A DNA stretch of 64,000 bases from Limanda limanda (lineage: Eukaryota > Chordata > Actinopteri > Pleuronectiformes > Pleuronectidae). A program made the translations under genes and the position numbers. Below are positions 43,101 to 55,400 of the stretch, piece by piece. How positions within the stretch are numbered: the stretch's first letter is position 1; every line of letters starts with the position of its first letter. The notes beneath the pieces were generated by a model. That model ran no database searches and had not been told where the DNA came from. It worked only from the letters and a program-made list of their open reading frames with translations. The stretch spans positions 12,642,238 through 12,706,237 of the forward strand of contig NC_083646.1 of NCBI RefSeq assembly GCF_963576545.1, read 5' to 3'.

Positions 43101-43664
43101 CGTTAACTTCTCCCGGACCAACACAACCGTTCAAAACAGCAACAACACACGTCCCGTTCACTTTTCCAACAATAGTTTCATTTGAAGTCACTAATGTGAA
43201 TTCAACCTCGTGCCTCAGTCTCCAGTTTATTCACCCTCACCGAATACAACACCGTTAACCAAGTAACCGGCTTGACAACGAAACACTGCTGAATCAACGC
43301 GGTCCGGGGACATAATTCGTGGCATGTTATCAGCATCAATAATGACACGTTTCTCAGAAAAGCTTTGCGTGAATAAAGACAACAATTTAGGTTGTATTCC
43401 CGAGGCAGCTAAACGAGCTAGTCCCCCTGCTCTGTTCATTTGTTAGGGTGAAAGCCTCGATGCTAGCTAGCTGGCTAACATGCTAACCAGGGACCCGACG
43501 CAGCCTACGGCGCCGCATCGCACCGTTTGTTTGGTTTTAATCGCCACAGAATGTTTAACCGATGTGTTGGGATGTGGGTGTGAAGGCAGCGGGGGAAGGA
43601 GGTGGAGAAGGTGGGTACCTGTCGGGGCTGTGGGTCCAGGGTCCGCCGTCCCAGCAGTCGCCAT
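35841..43664 (-). CDS. pip5k1a: Phosphatidylinositol 4-phosphate 5-kinase type I alpha
   Basis: Makes PI(4,5)P2 from PI4P at membranes. Exons in transcript order: 43619-43664, 40527-40561, 39915-40007, 39534-39664, 39315-39432, 38825-38977, 38402-38701, 37588-37823, 37394-37477, 37225-37273, 36900-36984, 36638-36808, 36416-36545, 36159-36221, 35966-36065, 35841-35843. They join into 1797 bases, 598 residues (human about 562). Landmarks: [18 protein letters not shown] (glycine loop), [18 protein letters not shown] (D238, K240), [12 protein letters not shown] (D301), [11 protein letters not shown], and the activation loop [18 protein letters not shown]. The C-terminus is Ser-rich and variable. 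The stop codon TAA appears to form the first three bases of a separate last exon. Order beside psmd4 and znf687 supports the alpha paralogue. Confidence 0.95.
40048..40143. repeat. (TG)n microsatellite in pip5k1a intron 2
   Basis: About 77 pure bases at 40067-40143 with an imperfect lead-in. On the pip5k1a strand it reads as CA repeat, upstream of the exon 3 acceptor at 40007. Confidence 0.97.
40690..40881 (+). repeat. Duplicated segment, copy A (pip5k1a intron 1)
   Basis: Shares long words with 44764-44919 in the same order and orientation: GGAGGCAGC, GCTTGAAATCATG, CAACATGGAAGAATTTGTTA, CAGCACTGGC, GTCAGTGATGA, CAGATCTAAATGT and CCCCAGTTTCT. Copy A carries about 25 extra bases in the middle (near 40779-40805). 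Confidence 0.85.
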
Positions 43665-43756
43665 TACGGCAGTAAGGGCAAGCTCAAATCGTGGCAGCGG
43701 TAGCCCGCAAAGGCACTTCCGGTGTCCAGAGAAACTGCCACTGTTGTGTAAAGGCA

Positions 43757-43894
43757 GCTGCCTTTGATGCCACACTGCCTGGAGTCAGCTGCCTGTGATC
43801 CTACACTGTTTGGAGGAAGCTGCCTCTGTGGTCACACTGTTTGGAGGAAGCTGCCTCTGTGGTCACACTGTTTGGAGGAAGCTGCCTCTGTTTT
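43757..43894. repeat. 31-base minisatellite at the pip5k1a 5' end
   Basis: Four full units of exactly 31 bases (43757, 43788, 43819, 43850) plus a partial fifth. Units 3 and 4 are identical (GCTGCCTCTGTGGTCACACT then GTTTGGAGGAA). It begins 93 bases upstream of the start codon, so it lies in the 5' UTR or core promoter. Confidence 0.95.
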
Positions 43895-44262
43895 AAGAAC
43901 TATAGATCTAAACTTTAGACTATAACAGTCTACACAGTGTTGCAACAGAGGCAGATGCCAACAAAAGAAAGGTGGGAGCTGCCGCGACATGTCTCCTCCT
44001 GATGCAGCCTGGCAGCAGTGTGATTTCAAGCTTCAGTTCAATGACACAGAACATGGGCAAAGCAATAACAGCAGTTAAGCAGAATCGGTACAAATATGAC
44101 ATAGAAGTCAGCCATATACACGAGAATGTTTCACTTTACAAGTGGAGAAATACAGATCAATTGTTCTCGGTGCTCAGAACAGTAACACGCTGATACACAT
44201 TCATAAAGTATGTATAAGTCTCAGGGAATAAGTCACGAACAGCGGCAGTTGGCCTCAAACAG

Positions 44263-44360
44263 GGCGGCAGCAGTGGCTAGTGGCAGCTGCCCCCAACAGC
44301 AGTGGCAGCTGCCCCTAACAGCAGTGGCAGCAGTGGCAGCTGCCCCCAACAGCTGTGGCA
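44263..44360. repeat. GGCAGCTGCC-bearing minisatellite
   Basis: Imperfect units near 22 bases built on GGCAGCTGCCCCCAACAGCA. Three contain the perfect palindrome GGCAGCTGCC, and the segment holds four CAGCTG E-boxes (44284, 44306, 44337, 44350). Confidence 0.85.
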
Positions 44361-44763
44361 ACGGACATCAGACACTGCGTCGACTGTCTGACTCTGCCGT
44401 CGCATCAGCGCCCCCACCGGAGCGAGGGGGAACAGTTTCAGTTTCGGTTTAACTCATGGTTTACATCAAGTTTTAAAATATACAACATAAACATTTTCCC
44501 AGTATCTTTGAATACGTCATTTGTATTAGATATCAATATTTAATTTGAAATAATAGTATTGATAACCTTACCCGAAGGGTTGGATTAAGATTGATAGCTT
44601 GGCAGCACATTAACTATATATAACTACTGTAATGTAACTTACATAAATTGCAATATAACAAAGGCGCAGAATTTGTAATTTTTATTTGTAAAATGTTAAA
44701 GAAGAGTTTAAATACACAACCTTTGCTCAGAAGCAAATAAAAAATAACACTGTGACATTTATC

Positions 44764-44919
44764 CTGGAGGCAGCGTTAATACGTTGCTTGAAATCATGCT
44801 TTGAGTTGGCAGCCTTCAACATGGAAGAATTTGTTAATGACGGTTCCAGCTATTCCCAGCACTGGCTGATGACTATAAAGTCAGTGATGAGGCCAGATCT
44901 AAATGTGGCCCCAGTTTCT
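44764..44919 (+). repeat. Duplicated segment, copy B (upstream of pip5k1a)
   Basis: Partner of 40690-40881, same orientation, about 4 kb apart, without the central extra bases. The two copies bracket pip5k1a exon 1. Confidence 0.85.
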
Positions 44920-46437
44920 GAAAATTGATATCGCCTGATTTATTTAGGTATAGACTTGAGTGATTTGTAGGTAGACGAGGAGAGATGCTACGTTATTTCA
45001 AATTGAACCAATCTGAGTTTAATATCTAATTTCTGATTATTTCTGATATTTGTTTTGTATAGATTGACTTCTTATTATATTCAATGAAAGCCTGTGTTAC
45101 TATTATGGCTCTTTTAATGGTTTGCTACTGTTACTGAATGTGAACAGCAGGGAGCAGCAGTGTCAACCAAATATTTAACCTCCTCCTCATCAACTGTCCA
45201 CACAATGAATTCTGGGAAGATTTAGAAAACCGCTTGAGTGAGAAACTTTGTAACGATGCATGCAGGTTGTTCATTCCTTTTATTCTGTTCCAAAATCAAT
45301 TGCATTTCATCCCGTCTTCAAATTTTGTTTACGTATATATATGTTACGTTTGTTTTGTCAGAGGAAAAGATGTCAGCGGTAATATTTCAGTGGATCACAC
45401 GTGTTAAGGCTTGTCCTTAAAGATATATATTTACAAATACAAATACATATACACACACACAGACTCACACTCTGTATAGCAAGATGAGGGTGTTTTGAAA
45501 TGATATTCACATGCCCTCCACCACCATTTATCTGAATATGGGTCCTCTAGCCCTATAACTTCATTTTCCATATTCACTCTTTTTCCCTTGTGTTTTCTTC
45601 CCTTTCATTGTTTTCTAGTGTCATCTTTATCATCTTTATTTATATTGTCTTCAGTAAGTATTTTTTTCTTGTTTTATTCAACATAAAATAAAGAATTGCT
45701 GTGTTGGGATATGTAGAGTTTATTTCCTGATATCTAATTATTTCTAGTCCATGCCAGTCCTTGGCCATTGATAGACTGAAAATATGTTGTGTGTTTGCAT
45801 TAATTGTAGTATTAAATCAAATCAAACTAAATAACTTAGTTTGACAGCAAATTGTCTGCTTATGTCCCAGCTCAGATGATTCAAATCTAGATTCATAACT
45901 CTGTAAACTGTAAAAACATACATATTAAAAAACAAACTTTCCAGGATGCATATTTCACTCAATTGTGACTCAAATTTACATCAGCTTGAGAATTAAATGC
46001 TAGCCCACAAATGTATATTCAAAAAATGTTTTATTAGAACTGTTGCAGATACGATCTCAACAACGAAAAAAATGAAAGGGAACTGATCTTGCAGCTCCAA
46101 AGAATCAAGAAAATGCAATGTGGTAAAAAGAAATAAGAAACAAATAAAAACAGTGGTAACGGTAACACATCTGTCACAACATCTGTTTAAAGAGCTGTGC
46201 ATTTATTAATAAATCTGTTTATACATAAATGATGAGATGTGATCACAGACAAAAGCAGAAGAAGCTAGAATTTGGTCCACATTGTGTGTATTCTTCTGAT
46301 CTCACAGAAGGGACTAAGTGTAATTTGTGCTGCAATAATGTTTCTGTTGAGTGACTGAAGGACACCTCTGCTAAGAGCTTTACAATTTCCCTAATGGTCA
46401 GGTGCCAGTGGGCTCAGCAGCAAAAGGTCAAAAGGAT

Positions 46438-49400
46438 TTAGGAGATCGGGCAACTTTTCTTCTTCTTCTGATGTAAGACCTTGGTTGCTTTGGTGATGGC
46501 GTCCATGAGAATTTTGGATATACAGTCGGGAGGTTCTTGTGAGGACATGCGGCAGCAGCGACGGACGGCTGGAGAAGAGGCCTTCCCAGATGAACACAAG
46601 GACGCTGACATTTCCTCGAGCTAATTTCATGAAGAGAACAAGTCCAAGAAATCAGATGATTTGGATTTTGAGTTCTTAGCTCCTCAAATTTGAATCTAAA
46701 ATATAGCATTCAAAATACTTTTTTTTAATCTCACCTTTTGCATGGAACAAATGGTCTTGTCTTGTTCAGACAGGGGGCAGCATTGCTCAACAAAGCCTTT
46801 GAGAGGAAAACCAACAGGGAACCTGAAACAAAATCAATAACTTAACTATGTTTCCAACTTGTCTTTGGTCACACATTGTGCAGACGGGTCTCGATCCACA
46901 ACAACATTAATAACAAAGAAGAATTAAAGGAAATGAGGTGTCAGCACATTCCAAAATAGCAGATTTCAACACACCAGGCAGCTTGTGATTCATTGCTTTC
47001 AAATAGCAGAAATGGAACTGGAAGGAAGATAAGAATGAAGGAGACAGAAAAAAACAACTTACTTCTTCTTGATGATCTTGTACGTGTCGCAGATTTTGTC
47101 GAGTGAGAGCTCCCCGGAAGTCATATTATAATGAGGGTCAGGAGAAATGTTGTGGAAGCAGTTGAGTTTATCATTTGCTCCTTCAACTACACAACAGTGG
47201 AAATCCGACTCTCCCCCTTTCTTAACCGAGCAAAATTTGTTCAGCTCCTCACTCCACTGAAATACAAAAGCAGGAAAGACTACGTGAGACGATACCAAAT
47301 TGTACCTGTACAAATAATTATGTTTGTAACTCTCATGCTTTACCTTCTGTTCAGCACAGTTGAGCACGTCCTGCTTCTTTTTGCAGCAATGTTTGAATCC
47401 CTTCTCCATTCGATTAATGGTCTTTGCCTGATGAGACAGCCACTCGTAGCCGGTACCTTGCAGGCACTTCACACTGTAGCGGGGACGAAGGGCCTGGTCG
47501 CGACACAGTGACGCAATAGAATCTGCGGTGGGTCGTCCAGGAGGAAACTTGATGTCGACTTTCTGCGATGTAGATGGTGTCATCTTCTTCTTTCCTCTGA
47601 CACTGTGTGGAGTTATCACTGTCCTGTAAAGCATGAGGTAAGAGCCTTTATGATAAATTGAAAAACACTGGTGACCCTCAAATCCCATCACCAACAATGT
47701 GTTAGGCTGCGTTCAGATCATAGACTGTATTTAAAGATGGACGCCATGACAGCTCCCCAAGCCAAAGCGTCTGGATCCCCACCTGGTGACTGGAGGCAGT
47801 ATAGGTCTAGCCTCCTCCATGTTGGTAAGTGGGACATGGACCCATTTATTAAAATATATGTAGTATACGTCAAATAAATGTATCTCTGGTTTATGTCCAT
47901 TTAGGTTGTTTTTCATATCACACTGGTTTGTTCAAGTGTTTATGTTTCTGTTAAGTTTGGTTCTAATAAGTAAATGACAGACAGACATTGAAACTGTGGT
48001 AATAGATAATTTTCACTAACTATCTACAAGGTACATGGAGACAATAAGCAAGTCACAGTGTGGCTGCTCTAAGCTGATAACACAGGCCCCAAAATGAAAA
48101 ACAGGACATGCCACACGCGACGCTCACACATCCATCGTGGCCGGAGAGGTTGCGATGCTACTGGAATAAGACCTGTCAATATCTGTGCAGGTTTTATTCT
48201 TTTCCCTACATACCTCTGGCAAGTGTTGGGGTTAAAGGTGAAGTCGATAGTAGAGGGTAGGGGTGGCAACGGGATCTCCTCTGTGGGCTCGTAGTTCGGG
48301 TTCGGAGAGTCGTTGTTGAAGCAGTTGAGCCTGTCGCGGCCTGTAAGTCTGCAGCAGTGATACAAACGATCCTTCACCGATGAGTCTTCCTTACAGAAGG
48401 ATTTGACTGACAGCTCCCACTGCGGCAGAACATAGACATTCAGGGTGTGTGTAATAATCCTCTCATGCTTATATAAAGTCCATGTGTTCGAGGCTGTGTG
48501 TTGAGTGAGTGATTGAAACGACCGAGAATTAAAAAAAGAAAAGAAAAAGGAAGAAGTTAAGATTAATGTAATGATTTATTCACTGACAGATTTGGGACAG
48601 GTTTGTTACTTTCCCCCAGGCAGCCTCACTTGTACTCATGCCAGTGCATATCTGTTATATCTATGTCTGTCTGGACAGACATAACAGATATAATGGACTT
48701 ATTGACTGGAAGCGCCCAAGGCCTTCAACTTTGTTTTAAGTACCATCATCTCTGCAATGTGAAGAATGTTTCATGCCTTTTCTTTTTTTTTTTATATATC
48801 TGGGGCAATACGAAAACATGAACATAAATGAAACTGGGTTTGGTTTGCGAACTAAAGTCAATAACAAAGGGCCTCAGGTTCAGGAAATCAGTTAATGGCA
48901 ATTAAAGGTTAGACAATAATGTGATGCCAATAACAGTCTTGTTGTTATTAAATTGCTTAATCAGTTTTAAGAGCTGTGGTGAAAACTTACTGCCTGTGTG
49001 GCGCAACACAGAGTCACTTCCTTCTCCCACGTCTGGTTCCTTTCGCAGCATGTGCCCAACCAGGACTCTGCGTTGTTGACCGCGTTGGCCCTTCTCTTCA
49101 GCTGACCAAAGCCAGAGGCAGGAAAGTAAGAGTCTGGATAGCGAGGACGACGCTCTCCGTGGTCACAGATGGCTTGGAGATTCTCAAGGGTCGGGCGGCT
49201 GAGGGGAAACTGAACGGGGTAGTCCATAGAAGGGCCCGCAAAGGACCGGGGCTGAGCATTTGGTTGACCTTAAAGGGAAGGACAGGAAGCGTGATTTTAA
49301 AGTGATGCTTTCACAGTTGTGGTTGGAACAAAGTAAATTCAAACCAGAAGAAAAAGAATACATACGCCCTCTTGGTCTTGGTCTGGAACCCCCTGACAGA

Positions 49401-52348
49401 ACAAAGGTAGTTGTTTGTTTATCACATCTTTAGAGGTGGTTTCATTGTACAATTGACTCATTTGGACATTGGTTTGGTAAAGTAAATCCGAAAAGGGAGA
49501 GATAAATAAGAGAAGATGACAGATAGGTAGGTAGGTAGCAGCTAACCTCTCTCACTCAGGGTGTCAGGCTTTACTGGTGGAGAGTCTATTATCCGCTGCA
49601 TGGGAAAATCTATAAAACAAAACAAAAAAGAATAAAAAGAAAATTAATATTATGATAAATAAGTCTTAATTGGAAACAAAGTCATAATATTATGAATACA
49701 AAGTGATAATTTAAAGAGAAAAAATAAGTTCCATTTTCTCTACCTTCTGGATTAAGAATCTTGGTTATTAATCTCATTGTTTCTTTTTTAAACTATTTCG
49801 ATCATTATGACCAGCACAGAGTCGAACACTACCAATCATTTCCTCCTACACGAAAAAGCCAATTTCCTCCATGTTTGTGTTTCTTTCTACAGAAAGTCTC
49901 ATGCTCACTCTTTTCAAGGTCCCGATACTTATGATGATGTTGTGCTACTGAGCTAAAAGAGTATTTTGTTATTTGTGAAACCTATACTAAAGAATAACTT
50001 AACAAGATGCTCCACATTCCTCATGTTAACGACAGCCGACAGACAGATCACCTGTTATTCTTCCCCCTGACAAGTTGCCTATAGTCATGACTTTTTCCTT
50101 TGTCAATGTACGTCATATTTATCCATGGAATAAGACTTTAGTCTCTTAAAATGATGACTTAATTCTTGAAATCTTAGCTTTTTTCCACTTTAGGTGACCC
50201 TAATACTGTAATGTATGATTTATTACTGGAATACAAGCAAGCTATAGGCAGTAAAATCTGAGCAGCCAAAGGGACAAATGTTTGAATGCTGTGTACTTAT
50301 GCCAAAACAAGGTCATGACAGAAAACACAAAGAGCTACAGAACCTTTGGGATCGAAGACATCTGCCCAATCCACCGTCTTCTGGAGAATGGCGTCTCCCA
50401 TCCCTGAAAGACACATATTGATGAACAAGTCTTTTCAAAATGGATAAGTTAATGTCTTCATGTAGTAGCTAAGGAACCAAACAGGCATAAAGAAATTGTT
50501 TACACTATATTTGTAAATACAGTCATGATCAAGGGTAGCCCATAAGCACTGAACTACTACAGGGGTACTCTCAATAAAGTTTTGATTCATCAGAATGAAA
50601 TCATCACACAACTGTTTCCAAAGGATGAGTGCTTCTACTTGTGACATGCAAAGTGAACTACATGTCCTTAAATCCCTGTAATTGAAGTATTGAGAGCTGA
50701 ACAAACTGCCCCTGTGAACTCTTCACTGCAGCAATCAACTCTGCACTCGTATGTGAATACACACCTTCTTCGTCAAGGTCAAAAGTGACTTCAAGCTGCT
50801 CACCGAAGTCTTCATCTGGAATGTTTTCTACAGACAAAGAGAGAAGGAAAGAGAGAAAGGAAGAGAGAAAAAGCCAGACAAAGTTAAGCAACTCTTCACT
50901 GTTTTTCTTTAGAATTATATACAAATTATTTCTCTGCAAAATAGCTGCAAGTACTTAGATTTTTTTATAAAAACTTACTTTAACCCAAGTAGACAAGGTA
51001 TAATGATCATTTTACTTTTACCTGAATACATTTTGTCGTCTTATTTGTACTTTTACTTAAGTAACATTTTTTAGTACTTCCTCTACCAGCTATAACTACT
51101 GCAAATTAAGATATTGCATATACGATAGTAGAATATGGTGCATCCTGAACAACCCATGTTGTTTAGTTTAATTACTCCAAGGTAAAAGTACTTACAAGTA
51201 AAAGTATACATAAGTAAAATTGTGAAAATATTATCAGAAAAATTAAAAAAATCTAATAAAGTTAAACTACTCACTATGTAGGCAGAAAGGCTCCTGTCCA
51301 GGTTGCATTTTCAAATATTAAACATAATGTAATGATTACTGATTTTCACATCTCATTTTGATCAGATAATGTAATCTATAAATATCATCATATTATATTA
51401 CCTTATATGCTCAATCTTAATATGCACAGCAGCTGGTAGAGGAGGTACTCAATGATGTTACTTTAGTACAAGTACAAATAAAGAAACAAAATGTACTCAA
51501 GTAAAAGTACCATTTAACTTTATTGAGTAGGCATTTGCTTTTGAATATATTCTAAGTAATAAAAGTACTTGCAGGGTGTAGCCTATCCCGTTATGACAAG
51601 GTAATGAGTGTTGGTGGTGTCTAGTGTTGCCTGCTTATAATGTACAGATATTTGCTGGTGTGTGTAGTGGACAAGCTGGAACAGACAAACAAACTATTTG
51701 GTTTTGTTAAGACCCAGCAAAAAGAAGATAATAAATTTGATATTGTTTTTGGCAAAAGTTTTCATCCATAAATGCAAATATAGCAACACTTGTTTTCCTC
51801 ATATGTTGCACAATATGTAGACCTGATTTCCAAATCATCCAACAAAAAGGCTGTTAAAACTTATCTGATGAATATCTTTAAATTAGTTATAAGTATATTG
51901 TACGACACCCCTGGCTTGTATGTGTGTATGTTCCTGCATTTTATTGTATACAACCCCATGAATACCTGTTTCTTGATTTGTTCCTCTTTTAAAATAAATG
52001 AATAATTTTTAAAAAAGTGTAGTGGACTAACAGTGAAAAGTACTTGAAATTAAATCTACTTCAGTGAAGTACGAATACGTGAAAAATATACTTATAAGTA
52101 AAGGTACCCTGATACATCCCACCAGAAGCACCACTGGAAGAAAGTGAAGTAAAGTTGAAGCACTAGTGTTCAACTGGAGGAGATTGCGAGTATACTGCTC
52201 TGTGGGTACTTAGACACTTTGCACCTAATGTGTTTAAAAGTATTTTAAAGTAAATAAAGTCTAAGATTAATGTCAGTGCGCACTTGGAGCAGATTAGACG
52301 AACAAACATGGAGCTGAAGCCTGACGCAAACACATCAAAACCAGTGGG

Positions 52349-52381
<33 letters not shown>

Positions 52382-52474
52382 GTCAGATAAGGGACTTTAC
52401 CCACCTGTGGATGCTGAGCTCAGTAGAACCCAGAGCAGCAGGCTGGAGCAGACCACAGGCCAAGACGAACCCAT
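46438..52474 (-). CDS. ecm1: Extracellular matrix protein 1
   Basis: Secreted glycoprotein with albumin-like double-cysteine repeats that binds matrix proteins. Exons in transcript order: 52405-52474, 50765-50827, 50344-50403, 49547-49609, 49366-49392, 48991-49268, 48214-48419, 47344-47623, 47063-47256, 46735-46822, 46438-46620. They join into 1512 bases, 503 residues (human about 540). A signal peptide (MGSSWPVVCSSLLLWVLLSS) opens it. Short low-complexity exons follow, then the repeat region, where the pattern (P)LxRPTxxxxxxIC..RPRY..CC recurs. Cys-Cys pairs are visible as TCCERN, LCCATQ, HCCRLT, HCCKKK, HCCVVE, QCCPLS and RCCRMS. The matching human words FPPGRP and CC spacing support ECM1. 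An extra small exon in intron 1 could have been missed. Neighbours pip5k1a and rorc fit human 1q21. Confidence 0.92.
47715..47860 (+). repeat. Dispersed repeat copy in ecm1 intron 7
   Basis: Second member of the family at 8485-8625, same orientation. It includes AAAGATGGACGCCATGACAG, AGCCAAAGCGTCTGGATCCC and CCTCCTCCATGTTGGTAAGT. Confidence 0.65.
50940..52150. repeat. Cluster of GTACTTTTACTTAAG-type repeats in ecm1 intron 1
   Basis: AAGTAAAAGTAC or its complement recurs many times. A head-on pair of ends is visible: TTTTAGTACTTCCTCTACCAGC at 51070-51091 and GCTGGTAGAGGAGGTACTC at 51431-51449 are inverse of each other, with further pieces at 52035-52110. This looks like several decayed copies of one fish DNA-transposon-type repeat, in both orientations. 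Confidence 0.65.
52349..52381. repeat. (CAA)n microsatellite
   Basis: CAA units with one CAT, in ecm1 intron 1 just 3' of exon 1 on the transcript. Confidence 0.9.
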
Positions 52475-55400
52475 CGCGATCCAGTCGGTGTGTGGTTCTG
52501 TGTCGGTGCTGCAGCGGTCTGTCTGTATGACTGACTCCCGGGCCCCGCCCACTAAACAGACGGGCCCGCTAATTGGTCCAGCAGAAGCTCCCGTGCTGTC
52601 CGTCAGGGAGAGAGAGAGACCCCGTAAATCCCTTCTGTGGTGGAAGTGGGGTTTCAGGGAGGAGTGAGAGGAAGGAGGGAGGGAGGGAAGTTTTTCACCA
52701 TGACTCACTGCTGATCCCTCCACAGTCCATGAGTCCTCTGGGACACGCATGTCTGGACACGAGTCTTGTTTTGGTCCAGATTAACGCAATGTCCCGCCGC
52801 TAGCCGTAAATTACTAGCTGTCGCTCAGCTAAGCCAATCAGCGTTTGCTTCTCAAACACGTGATCAAGAACCATGGATTCTTCTTCTTCTTTTCTCTTTT
52901 TTGTGATTCTGTGTCATAAAGAAAGATTCTTTCTGCCATTTTGTATTGTTGTGTGTTTCATATTTCGAAAAATAGCCAACCTGTCGAGTGATCAGAGGAG
53001 ATCGAGAATAAAGTAGAATTGTCGAGAATAAAGTCAAACTTAATTAGAGTAGAATAGCATTCAACCCTGTACGATGATTCCAATGTTTATTTGGTCTAAT
53101 TATTTACTGTCTGTACCAATATTGACACGATGAATAGATTGTAGTTTTTAGAAACTTTGCCACATAGTATAGACCTTCAGTTTGTGCTTCTGTGAGGTTG
53201 GTGGACCTAAGCAGATAGATGGGAAAATTGTAATTAAATCAAATATCAGATATCCTGTCTCAAGAACAGATTAATAAAAGATAGGTTCCTAAATGTCCCA
53301 TATTGCAACACATTAACACATTTCTATACATCTTACCTGCTTGATAAATGTCCATGTCTGTCTTTGGCTCGAAACAGACTCTGCTGAAAGTAGTGCCGTC
53401 TCCAACAAAGAGCTGGGTTTTAATTGTCAGACTTCAGAACAGCACTGAATAGTCCAATAAGGATAAATTAACTTGAATTGGAGAATCAGTGGCTCATATA
53501 AATGATTGAGAGCATATATTTTCAATGGAATTTAGATTTTAAGTAATAACAAGTTAATGTTGAGTATTCACTATGTGTTCATATTTTTTATTTATCTTTT
53601 GTTCACAGAGAGACAGATTTAAAGCCTTGAATTCCTGGTTTATCTCACTTCGAGTTTGAGTCCATGCAGGGTTTTCTTTGTCTCAAGGATTCCAGTATGA
53701 AGAACTAACTGCCTGTGACCTTCACACGACCCCTCCCACCATGTTCTCATAAAATCCTACCAGAGAAGATGTCCCCGGTGCGCTGCGCTGCTAGACTGCA
53801 GCTTAATGAGTTTCCGCAATTTACTCTCTTTGGGCCTCAGTTTAAACTGGAACGATTATCTGCTCTGCCCAGAGCTCTTTCCCATCATATAGAGGAGATC
53901 TGAGGATCAACGTTTTTCTGTTGTTGTTGGTGGTGGGGGTGAGAGACGAGAGTCCGGAAACTGTACTGAAGTGTTTCTCTTGGCTAGAAATTCCTCTGAG
54001 AGGTCGGAGATTAAAGAATAGCAAACAAAAACAAGCTGAAGGCTGCCATGACTCCCTCCCTTTCTCATACTGGAAAAACTGAGGTCTGGAATTTGTCATG
54101 AAGTTATTGTGTAAATCCAATGCATCACTTGTTTCTTGCTGTAAAACTGTTGACTCATTATTTTTTGGCAGTACAGATTTTTCTGGCCGCTTTCCTTTTC
54201 TTTCAGGGGCAAACATCAGGTGAAGAAGGTTTATTTCTATTTAATTCCTCAGAGTTGCAAAAATACCATCACAGTAGAAATCGAAAGGAGAATTAAACAT
54301 AACTCCCTCCCTCGGCTTGGTGGATTTCTTTTGTGGTGCAGGCAATCAAGAGGAAAAAAGTATCATTTTAAAGAAAAAGTTAAAACACGAATTCCAGCAC
54401 ACACATCACATAGTCAGTTAATAGTCATTTACGTCATTAGTTGCGTCAATGCAGAAGTTGTAGGTTTGTGTTGCAGCTGTTACCACCAGTGGGAAAAGGG
54501 CAAGTTGTTCATGTTCAACAGAGAATGACCTTATAAGAACTGTTTATCTAATGTCGGTCCAAACTGAAATATGAAAAACTCCCTGTTTATTTAAGTCATT
54601 TAGAAAGAACCCACACGCAGAAAGAGATAAACAGACCAGCAGCTTTGTAGCATGAGTGAATTAACATTTACCACAAAAAGCCTCTGTGGTGTTTTGCAGG
54701 ATTAAGTCAAATTTACCAAATCCAATTGACTCATAGTGATTTGTTTCCTCTTAACTTGGTTAGCAACAGTTTTTGTTTTTTGACAACCTGACGACAACTT
54801 TCCACAGGCCGATCGACAGTGTACGAAGGGTCACCCACAATGACTAACATTTCCTCTGTGTTAAATGGTGCATTTGCGGTATCGTGCTGATACTGAAGTT
54901 TGTTCGTCCGTGTGTCAGTGTTGCCGAGAATGATAAATCAGCCTCGTCGGTTCAGTCCACTCTGAATAACTTCACGTTTTTGTTTTTCTCATCAAATATG
55001 CAAAGACATCAGAATGCTGTTTCTCGCTCGACTGACTTTAAATCACTTTGCTCTTTTACACAAATAGACAAATAAAGTTACCACATGTGCTTGGTGTCAC
55101 AGCCTGAGCAGTTTATTAGAGGATTTACATGGACTTAACTTCATTATGATCTCAGCTGTTCCAGGAACAGAGAGGACTACACCCGGACAGACGGTATTTA
55201 ATGCTGGAGCCTCTCGTCATATCCTCTTTACTCATTGCTTTATTAAAAGTTACTGTGTGTAGAGAAAACAAAACATATGCAAGTTCAATCAGAAAAAGGG
55301 AAAAGTTTGCGCACAGAGGAAGCAACGTCTACTGTATCTCCATCATGTTTTCTACATAAAATGCAACATTGTTTCCAAAGTTATTAAGATATAAAAGCCA

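Larger units (their letters stand above)
43665..46437. other. pip5k1a promoter region and spacer to ecm1
   Basis: Contains two minisatellites, copy B of a duplicated segment, and AT-rich DNA from 44.95 to 46.0 kb. For ecm1 on the - strand, AATAAA at 46207-46202 and 46035-46030 are candidate poly(A) signals. No coding region is seen. Confidence 0.5.
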
